A stretch of DNA of 64,000 nucleotides, from NCBI RefSeq assembly GCF_024586455.1, contig NC_065922.1:20394089-20458088 (forward strand). Direction: 5' to 3'. The notes beneath the pieces were generated by a model that saw only the letters and a list, made by a program, of their open reading frames with translations, had not been told where the DNA came from and made no database searches. This document shows, piece after piece, positions 56,414-64,000 of this stretch. Numbering within the stretch: the first letter of the stretch is position 1; every line of letters starts with the position of its first letter. The position numbers were made by a program, and so were the translations under genes. The DNA is from Bactrocera neohumeralis (taxonomy: Eukaryota > Arthropoda > Insecta > Diptera > Tephritidae).

Positions 56414-56882
56414 GTCGAAAAAGTCTTTTCGTATTTCTAATCAAGCTTCAACTTATTTATTTTATATTTCTACTAATAAATAAACAAATATGTACCATTT
56501 TGGTCGACCACTTTCTGTCATTTTTCCGCTAGAGACATTATTCAATCAATTGAAACTTTCTTCAGTGTAAATCGAAACGAGCGAACCATTATTCTGCTAC
56601 ACGAACTGATACAGCATCGTCTCCGCAAAATTCACAAATTTTATTGTTATTTATTTTTATACAAAAATTTCAAAATATAGCGAATTTCTTCATTGCTTTC
56701 ACTCATTTTTGAACAGCTGTAACTTTTTTTCAACTTCCTCGAATTCAATTTTTTTTTAGTTAAATGAAGCCTAAAATCTCACCTTTCCAACACGATATGG
56801 TATGACACAATGTGATTGATAGCACTGGAGATATACGACTGCAACGACATCTATTGACAAAATACGAAAAGACTTTTTCGAC
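56414..56882 (-). mobile_element. 469-bp MITE derived from the mariner at 53161
   Basis: It has perfect 23-bp TIRs (GTCGAAAAAGTCTTTTCGTA followed by TTT) with TA at 56412-56413 and 56883-56884. In minus orientation it matches the 5' end of the full mariner, including the start of its transposase frame (MSE..EEIRY), and then jumps to its 3' end (AATGGTACATATTTG...). This is an internal-deletion derivative. The 5' part has stops, so it encodes nothing. Confidence 0.9.
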
Positions 56883-56884
56883 TA

Positions 56885-57435
56885 CCCAATATATAGATGA
56901 GTGGACATATAGAATAGTATATAGTATATTCTGACAGTTGCTACATGGGATTAGGCTGAGAAATGTTTGTGAAATATCCAATTGTGGCCGGACATATGTT
57001 GAGAGAATCAACACTTTTGACTAAAATCCTCTACAGAGCGACCTAACTTCCTTCATACTTATTCCAAACTCTCAGTAGTGTTTTATTTTTGACACCTATT
57101 TTCCTTCTTTTTCTTAAAAAAAAATTAAGTTTGATTTCATCAGCATTTCTGCTGCTTTAGTTCAGTTTTTCATATCCTGCATCAGAATATTTTCAAATTT
57201 TCCTTTCGCTTCTTTCTCCAGGAATGATAATGTAATGCTTGTCAAATCTTGGTATTCTTATGAGAATCTCAACACCCACTAACATTTGCTATGGAAGACT
57301 GACTCTGAGATTAAAACATCCGACCAAGTCAGCCACACTGTTGATCCCCGAAACGAAGATCATAATCGTAGATCGCACTTGCTTAAAGACAATCTCCTAG
57401 TGAAAACTGAAAAGTAAAAACAGAGTTACTCGTAA
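56885..57435. other. No gene recognised
   Basis: AT-rich sequence without recognised elements or frames. Confidence 0.3.
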
Positions 57436-57439
57436 AACT

Positions 57440-57755
57440 CCTAATGCTTTGGCAAAGAACATCCTTAATTTGTTTGCCATGGTCATTGTCGGGTTTCTCT
57501 TTCGAGGCTTTTTGTTTCTTTTCATTGGGGACGTGTGAAGTGGGGACGTCCCAAACCCAAGGCACAAACCCATAAATTGGAGGGGACGTATGTTATCTTT
57601 AAACTAGTATGAATTTTTGGTTTTCTTGGTCTTGGTTTAAACCGGAAGTCCGTCAAGCTGATTGAGCCTTATGTAAAAGAATCTGACTAACCCAAGTCCA
57701 AAAAAATCTTAGAACCGCGCTGGTACTGACGTTGGTTGCCTGGACATTCCAATTA
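57440..57755 (-). repeat. LINE family L1f 5'-side fragment
   Basis: TTTGCCATGGTCATTGTCGG, TTTTCATTGGGGACG and GTCCCAAACCCAAGGCACAA parallel 35300-35430 (TTATTGGAGGTGTTTTTTAA, GGATCCCAAACCCAGCGCAC, GGAGGGGATGCTTCGCC), the part before the RT of the large copy. GGTTTAAACCGGAAGTCCGTCAAGCTGATTGAGCC extends further 5' in element terms. A truncated minus-strand insertion. Confidence 0.6.
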
Positions 57756-57756
57756 C

Positions 57757-57825
57757 CAAAAAAACCGGTTCTACAAAACCGTAATTGATCCGAATTTTAT
57801 TCGCCAGGGCTGTTATTTCGGGAAT
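57757..57825 (-). repeat. ~130-bp dispersed repeat family, copy 6
   Basis: AAAAAACCGGTTCTACAAAA, CCGTAATTGATCCGAATTTT and ATTCGCCAGGGCTGTTATTT correspond to the copy at 41193-41268 in the same (minus) orientation, with more base changes. Confidence 0.6.
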
Positions 57826-58229
57826 CTAACCATTTTTGCATCGGTAAGTGCTGGTAGTAAGGCTAAGCTCTCATTAACTATAAGTAATATCGAGTGCTCG
57901 GTCAGATAGCTCTATTACGAAGTATAGTATATATTTATATTACCTCCTCAAAGAGGGGGGCAGCCACATGAGCTTCGCTGGACGCTTGAAACCAGAAAAC
58001 CAAAATTTTCAAAATGCTTGAGTGTATGCTTAATGAGGCTACTACGGGTTGAGGTTAGACTCAGACAAATTTCTTATACATAAGTGTAGCAAAAATTGAT
58101 CCATAGAGAACACATAAGAGAACAAAAAGCCGTGGCTTGGTTACCCAATATGCTTGCCTACATACTTCTAACAGAAGACCTTAGGCAGATCTTTTCTACT
58201 ATTTAAGTTATTATTTTTTCGGCGATCTT

Positions 58230-58911
58230 TTGAGGTGTTAAACAGTTAAAAGGCCGAAAAAATCGTATTTTCCAGATTTTTTTTGAGAAAACTCTTAAAT
58301 GTATTGATCAAAAAATATTTACACATATTATGGTATCTCCTAACTGTATTTTAAGACTTAGTATTTGCAAAAATATTACTTTGGAAAGGAACTACAGCTG
58401 ATCTCCGGCAGCTCCTCTCGAAAAAACGATTTGCGGTGACCACCATATCTCTGAACTGGACACTATGATATTAAAAAACCAAACAGATTTCATTAAAATA
58501 ATGTTAAATTTAGTAAATCAAATCGAAGGAATAGGCAAAATACAATTTTTTGACAAAATGCTGGTTTCTCAAAAAAAAAAACAAAAAAAAAATCGATTTA
58601 CCATCGGTGACACAAAATCTTCGATTCATTAATAAAAAATATATTTAAGAAGCGCGTGTTGAAATTTGAGACCAATCGATCTAGCCGTTTTCGAGTATTG
58701 TTGGTCACCGACTATGAGAACAGGATTTTGAGAAAAACGCATTTAAAGTTTGAGATGCACTTCCAAGCACTCTGAATCGCCTTTTCAGATTTGCGTATAA
58801 CTTCAAAACACCGGAACGATTTCTGTGTGTATTTCTAAATATATGTACATTAAGAAAATAAAATTAAAAAAATCGATTTTTTGAAAATTGTAACTGTATA
58901 TAACCACTTAA
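58230..58911 (-). mobile_element. ~680-bp TIR element (MITE-like), copy A'
   Basis: A reverse-oriented copy of 51826-52548. The exact block TTTGGAAAGGAACTACAGCT followed by GATC (58380) is the complement of GATCAGCTGTAGTTCCTTTC (52374), and CGATTTGCGGTGACCA (58419) complements 52340. The right end reads, in reverse, TTAAGTGGTTATATACAGTT; the left end is the worn TTGAGGTGTTAAACAGTTA. TTAA again marks the right edge. Non-coding. Confidence 0.75.
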
Positions 58912-59049
58912 GATACCAAAATGTCATCATTTGAACAGCAAAACAGAACTCTAGCCAGATCAGTTATCTTCCCTATTCTCATACTCACTCTCACCTTCCA
59001 TTAAACGATTTCAATTTCCCACCAATTGCCTCAATGATTTCCATTTTCC

Positions 59050-60130
59050 TATCCACCGCTGTACAGACAAATGTTCGCTAAGGGAACACACTATTTTTTT
59101 GCGAATAAAACTGCAGCTTCTCATTGGCATTAGGCGTTTTCGAATTTTTCATTGGTTTTATGCAAACAACAATTGATTTCTCAGCGGAAAACGACGCACA
59201 GCAAGCACTACAAGTTCACATATGAGTTTGCAAATATGTGTGATTGTATGTGGACCCACCAGCAGCAAACCATTGCACAAACACAAGCCAAAACACAAAA
59301 GCTCTACAACACTGTTGAAGAAGTCGCACCACAAGTTCGGTTGATTGTGACTTTTGTTGCAGCCGAGTTGGTGAATTGGATTATGAATTGCTGAGTGGCA
59401 GCACTGAATGCGGCGGCCAAACAAACGCAATGTGGCAACACACCGCACTTGAAAATGGCAAAAAAGCACCCACTTGCAAGTGCACCGCACGCTATATTCC
59501 CAACTGTAATACATACACGCAAGCGTACTCGCCTGTGTGTGCTTATAGTAAATGCAAGAGTGCTTGGGAAAAGCACACACACCGCCTTCCCGCGCAGAAA
59601 TTTTCTTCCATTTTTCACTTTTGCTCCACAAGGTTCCATTGAATTTCGTCTCCCTAATAGATTCATGGCAAGCGGATTATGCAGGCGCTATGCTCCCAGT
59701 ACACACACCCATGCACATATATATATATATGTATATATGCATGTAGTGGTAGAAATGTAAGTCAACACGTATGCACGTATGCACTTATGCCGTTATGCCT
59801 TTGGTTTGTTTGTTCGGCAAATTAAAATTCGTTTTTTCCATTTTCCCTCCGTTCATCCACTTTTGCTTCGTTCCACTTTTTCTTGTTTTTAATTTCAAAG
59901 TGCTATCGAAGTTCAAAAAAGTAGTTGACTTTTTCATTCGAGTCCTCAGTTGATGTGCATACATATGTATATGCGTATATATGTACATACATAGGTACAT
60001 ATGTATATAGAAGGGGACCATTAAAGTTTATTATGATTGATGCATGCTGTGCGATGGAGATGAAGTGTATTTGTGGTTTGGCAGAGGTAATTGCATGGAG
60101 CAGATTTGAGGTGTTTCCTCATTGAGTCAC
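59050..60130. other. TE-poor island, no gene recognised
   Basis: Unique-looking DNA with ACACACACCCATGCACATAT and TATATATATATGTATATATG at 59700-59740. Minus-strand frames of 157 and 120 codons and plus-strand frames up to 121 codons overlap here. They have no recognisable motif or splice support and mutually conflict. Confidence 0.35.
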
Positions 60131-60439
60131 CTGTGTGCTTATGATTTTTTTAAATGGTAGTCATAAGAGAGTCATCATTTCTGACAGAAAAGCATTTTTT
60201 TGTGAAATGTATTTAAACAACGAATTTTTATGTCCATCTGGTAACGCCAAGCAAAACTGGAAACCCCAGAACAAGGGAAAATGAAGATAAAACTAGTAGA
60301 TTCACAAGAGATAACAGGAGCAACGATAACGGGAGCAACGATATTTTCATATTCCAGAGATAGCGCTTCCAGGGTGCCTTTACATGCTAGCTCATTAGTT
60401 TTACAATTTCACAAAGACACTCGCTGCTATTGATACCGA

Positions 60440-61560
60440 AGTTAGGCACTCCTTGACCAACCCTGAACGCACTGTTAATTAGTTCAAGGCTAGTATCGCC
60501 GTCCTGCTATCTGAGTGGATTGCCACTTCTCTGTAGCAGGCTGCACTCCAGAGCAGTAAATCTACTGCTACCGTAATGGGAGTATCCTCGGCTCGTGTGG
60601 AATAGCCAGAAATTCTGGAGCTGGAGTTGGTTGATAGAGAGCTCCTGACAGTAAATCCCTCCACCAATCTTCCCTAAGCTTTGATCTATCCGTAAAGAAG
60701 CTCACTGCCCATCTCCTCCAATGGCTTCTTCCCACCCACAACAACTTCGCCGATATATAGGAAGAGAAGGATCCGCCAGATTTCGGTTTGGCGACTCCAT
60801 GTTCCAAGTGATCTGGTATGATGTCAAAGGATGTGAGAATTTCCGAGTTTTCAGACACGTGTTTTTTTTAGGAACCCAGATTTTCTGAGACTGATAGCAA
60901 CTTTCGCAGTCAAACACCTTCAGAGATGTCTACGGACACTATGTGCAAGACGGGGTTAGGTGTTTGAGGTTTGGTTCAAACTCAAGACCGTCCAAATCAG
61001 TTGCGTCTGCTTCCGACAGGACTCTTTCAATAACAAGGAAGGTTCCAAAGGCAAATTCTTTAACTCTAATGGCTTCCTCAATCCATAAGACGATAGTATA
61101 CAAGGCAGTATCCACTGACCTGCCTTTACAATAACCATGTTGCGCTCCTGATAAATGATCCTTCGGAATGCGCCTCCTTATATACCAGTCCATCAATATC
61201 TCCAGAGTTTTTAGTAAGAAAGAGAAAAGGCTAATGTCTCTGAAGTCCTTGGCGTAACATAGGAGCCCCTACCAGCCTTCGGGATGAACGCACCACTAAC
61301 TCATCTCCAGGACCCTGGGATGTAACCCAGTCTTAAGCATTTCGCATAGATAGGTGCCGTAGTATGATGCCATCTGTTCCTGGGGACTTGAAAGTTTTGA
61401 ACGAGTTGATCACCCAGGTCAAGTGCTGTTTATCCAGAAGGTCGACACAGACCGCGCAGTACACTTGCACCACTGCGAGAGATTTCACCCAGAGGACATA
61501 TTGCTGAGGAAGTGAGCAACACAGAGCCTTCGAAGTGCATCATCACTACTTAGGGCCTAC
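60440..61560 (-). pseudogene. LINE RT and RNase H relic, internally deleted
   Basis: From the right, the minus strand gives an RT part, MMDWYIRRRIPKDHLSGAQH then GYCKGRSVDTALYTIVLWIE and EAIRVKEFAFGTFL (61090-61196). This ends abruptly in unrelated codons, showing that the YADD part is deleted. Then come an SFFTDRSKLREDWWRDL RNase H start (the Gly of TDGSK is changed) and EVAIHSDSRTAILALN (60479-60858). These are landmarks of I/LOA-clade LINEs (GFxxGRSxxxAL, TDGSK, SDSxxAL). Confidence 0.8.
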
Positions 61561-61564
61561 TTCC

Positions 61565-62740
61565 CATTTCCGGTCTTAAGATAATCCGAGGAGAAGGAGT
61601 TCTTTGCGAGGATACGCACTACTGAATACTGAATATCAATTAAACTGGTCTAAATCTCATATCCCTAATACAATAGTTATCGGTTGTCCGGTTCAGTTCT
61701 TTCTCTGCTATCCGAGATATTAAATTCAACAACATCTAATATTATGTCAACGATTTTATCTTTGAAAACTATTATAGAGTTAGTTAGAGTATAAATTGTA
61801 TATGAGAACCCATATAATATATTTAGAAAAGAGTTTCGATTGCCCGACTGTCTTCGACATTTTTAATTATAAAAGATTGTTTGATAATAACAGTAAAACG
61901 AAGTAGTATAAACCCTTTACAATGACTAAATTTTTGCTGTGAATCTTTACTACCTTGTGATTCTTACTATATATTGGACTTAAATACTTGTTCACAGAAT
62001 TATCACTAGAAATGATAAAAGTAAATGCAATTGTTTCCCGGAAACCTCGATACACTTGCATAAGTAAAGGGCAAAGTTAAGCAGAGTAGAATACCTTGAT
62101 TTGAGCGTAAAATTAAGACCCAAACCAAAAAATGTAAAGCAACTAAACAAGAACGCTCATCTAAGACTTTCGTCGTATTTTTATTGTTGTTATTGCTGCT
62201 TTCCACACAAGAAATCTTCATCAACACCAGATTTCATTACTTGATAACTTCATTACACGCTCAGACATGTACACATACATACATACATATGAGTACAAAT
62301 ATATATGAGGATGTGTTTGCTGCGAACCTTAAGGGGTATGACTTTGAAAGGTTTTGTAAAATAATAATTAAAAAATAATAATAATGGAGTTAATATTATC
62401 AATGCAAGAATGTATATTTTTATGTTATGGATTTATGTTTCTGGATTTAGATTCCAAAATCACCGATATAATTTTTCAAAACTGTTTAATTCTAATTTAT
62501 ATTGAAGCCAGAATAATGAGTTTGGAAAATTTGTTGATATTTTAGAAGAGAGAGAACCTAAGAGAGCAATAGAAAAGAGTTTGATTGAACATTTTAAGGT
62601 ATCTTAGATCAAAAAGTATTTGAGAACAGTTGCTATTTTCACAATTGCTGCAAATTTAATTTTTATTGAAGCATTTAGGCCAATCTAGGGCCCTGCAAAT
62701 TTTTGAGAGTATATTATGGGATTAAGAAACAATATGGGTT
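61565..62740. other. No gene recognised
   Basis: AT-rich unique-looking sequence. Short frames on both strands (for example 61867-62061 and 62006-62227, minus) lack any motif. A TACATACATACATACATATG tract lies at 62273. Confidence 0.3.
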
Positions 62741-62754
62741 TGCACAGGACATTC

Positions 62755-63010
62755 TTTTTACTATTTTGTTATGTTTTAAGACCCTAAACCTTAAACTTAA
62801 AGTACAAAAAAACAATAATTGCTTTGGTGAAAATTTAAGACTGACCTTAGCCCCTAAAAAATTTGAGAAAGTCTCACAGTAATTTTTTTTTAATTTTATT
62901 ATATTTTTAGGCGCTTAACTGTACTTTAAATAAAAAAAAACAATAATTGCTTTGGTGTAAATTTTTGACAGACTTAACCCCTTAAAAAATTTGTCGACTT
63001 TCAAATAAAA
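62755..63010 (+). repeat. 128-bp local direct duplication in AT-rich DNA
   Basis: AACAATAATTGCTTTGGTG followed by AAAATTT at 62811, and AACAATAATTGCTTTGGTG followed by TAAATTT at 62939, are both followed by CTTA.CCCCT.AAAAAATTTG. Two diverged units. Confidence 0.65.
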
Positions 63011-63179
63011 AATATTTCAAATTCCAAAAATTTCAAATTTATTTCCTCATTGTATTTTCATGAAATTTGTTATAATTTTTTATAATTGAACAGATTCCAA
63101 ATATATTGAATTTTCACAAAAAAAAAACTTTAAAATAAAAATATTTAAAATAAAAAAAAATGTTAAATTCTTGGCAGTG

Positions 63180-64000
63180 ACACCCCTTAAAGCACATAGC
63201 CAAACCAAAAAAGTAGTAATAATAAGTGAGTGAGTGATCCACATATGCGCTATACCCGGATGAAAGTAATTAAACTAAGTGCTTACAACCCATTTTAATT
63301 GTATATTAATGGCTTTGGCTGATAAGCGAAATGAGCGCAAGCGATTAGAGGCATCTTACATACAAGTGCGTGGCGTTATCAGTAATTTCGAACACATAGA
63401 GGGAAAAATGAAGATAACCTCAAATACATATACACAGCCACACACACATTGGTACATATCTGGCATGACATTCCGAGCATTAAACAGCAAGAATCTACGT
63501 TTCGCGTGATTACGGCGCTTTTGTGACCTTGACTCAATCGATGGCGCACGATAACGGCACATGAAATATTTTGTTCTATCAAATTTGTGTTTAAGTTTTG
63601 CTTTACCCAAGCATATGCGTGGGCAGTGAACAAAAATAGCTGAAATTTGAGCAAAAATACTCTTATTTTATCCATTTGTATGTTAAATGTTACTCATACG
63701 CCGTGGGTGGCGCAATAAAATTTTACATGTACCAAAACAACATAAATTCATATTTATGCCTGCAATTAATTTAAGTGAATTGAACACGTAAGCAACAAGG
63801 AAATTTTATTAAATGATAAACAATGAGCATGCAGTTATCGAAACAAATTAAACTAAACATGGATTTTAGTATTCATGTAGTCATGCTGAAATGTTGCTCA
63901 TACGCCCTGTGTGCTTTTAGTTTTGCCACACAATAAATATGTAATGAAGAAACAGTTAAGCCATCCTGAGCTTAAATTGCAACAAATGCGTGTAATTGGA
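63180..64000. other. TE-poor region with two GTTACTCATACGCC-type motifs
   Basis: The core motif found three times at 5.7-6.1 kb returns as GTTACTCATACGCC at 63689 and GTTGCTCATACGCC at 63893 (204 bp apart). Here it is not followed by CCAACAT. The rest is unique-looking, and the overlapping frames on both strands at 63279-63675 are not credible. Confidence 0.5.

Larger units (their letters stand above)
42792..64000 (+). other. Intron 2 of the GTPase gene, open at window end
   Basis: A strong donor (GAG|GTGAGT) opens at 42792. Reading on past it stops after five codons (VSVRT*). I scanned the plus strand for an exon that would continue the G domain (an F/Y-P-A-M-R-x-L-S type start, NKxD, SAK) and saw none, and no other host exon. 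If correct, intron 2 exceeds 21 kb and carries the TE blocks listed separately. A missed small exon cannot be excluded. Confidence 0.5.

Noticed and set aside
59158..59666. Two overlapping minus-strand frames of 157 and 120 codons
   Set aside because: They overlap each other and plus-strand frames of similar length, carry no recognisable domain and sit in a microsatellite-rich island.
1..64000. Search for tRNA, rRNA, CRISPR arrays, bacterial operons or phage genes
   Set aside because: None seen. The window shows eukaryotic split genes, microsatellites and metazoan transposons only. A hidden tRNA cannot be excluded without a covariance-model search.

Overview
The window is eukaryotic, AT-rich and mostly non-coding, and looks like dipteran DNA. 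My best guess is a tephritid fruit fly, judged from the mini-me/DINE-type elements with (TA)n and (GTCY)n runs, the mariner-type transposases, and several LINE families of the kind common in fly genomes. No prokaryotic features, rRNA, tRNA or CRISPR were seen.

Only one host protein gene can be supported: a Ras-superfamily small GTPase on the + strand. Its coding exon 1 is 30480-30568 and exon 2 is 42560-42791. They are joined by a 12 kb intron with matching phase (2+1 bases, creating one Lys codon). Exon 2 carries the P-loop, switch I and the DTAG motif and ends at a strong GTGAGT donor. The rest of the G domain (NKxD, SAK and C-terminus) was not found, so intron 2 probably runs beyond position 64000. 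The 659 bases before the start codon contain no ATG at all, which fits a long 5' leader.

Everything else is intergenic or intronic DNA in which two textures alternate. One is TE-poor 'islands' rich in GTG/CAC microsatellites and GC-richer unique sequence (about 3.0-3.9, 10.6-11.6, 16.2-17.5, 20.0-20.7, 23.0-24.3, 29.1-30.6, 35.9-36.4, 38.2-38.8, 41.8-42.8, 46.2-47.1, 55.2-56.2, 59.1-60.1 and 63.2-64.0 kb). The other is blocks of decayed transposons. These include mariner and related DDD transposase relics (0-0.6, 14.2-14.7, 15.3-15.7, 24.3-25.8, 27.6-28.8, 30.7-31.4, 39.4-39.7 and 53.2-54.4 kb), a mariner-derived MITE (56.4-56.9 kb), and LINE reverse transcriptase/RNase H relics on both strands (8.1-9.5, 12.9-13.9, 18.2-19.8, 31.5-31.8, 33.6-35.5, 36.9-37.4, 38.9-39.1, 40.3-40.5, 44.3-46.1, 57.4-57.8 and 60.4-61.6 kb). 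There are also mini-me-like elements, a ~130-bp dispersed repeat family, a ~700-bp TIR element present as an inverted pair (51.8 and 58.2 kb), a ~150-bp satellite with dimeric order (22.1-22.9 kb), and a GAGTTGCCACC-bearing array (4.2-5.6 kb).

The observations I would look at first are these. A 24-base motif starting GTTACTCATACGCC occurs three times near the left end, and its 14-base core recurs twice at the right end. Several transposon relics carry an inverted copy of one of their own ends. The short dispersed repeat inserted into a mini-me copy with an apparent 10-bp target duplication, and a second, unrelated 123-bp insert has an 11-bp duplication. The GTPase has Ras positions 12, 13 and 61 all substituted.
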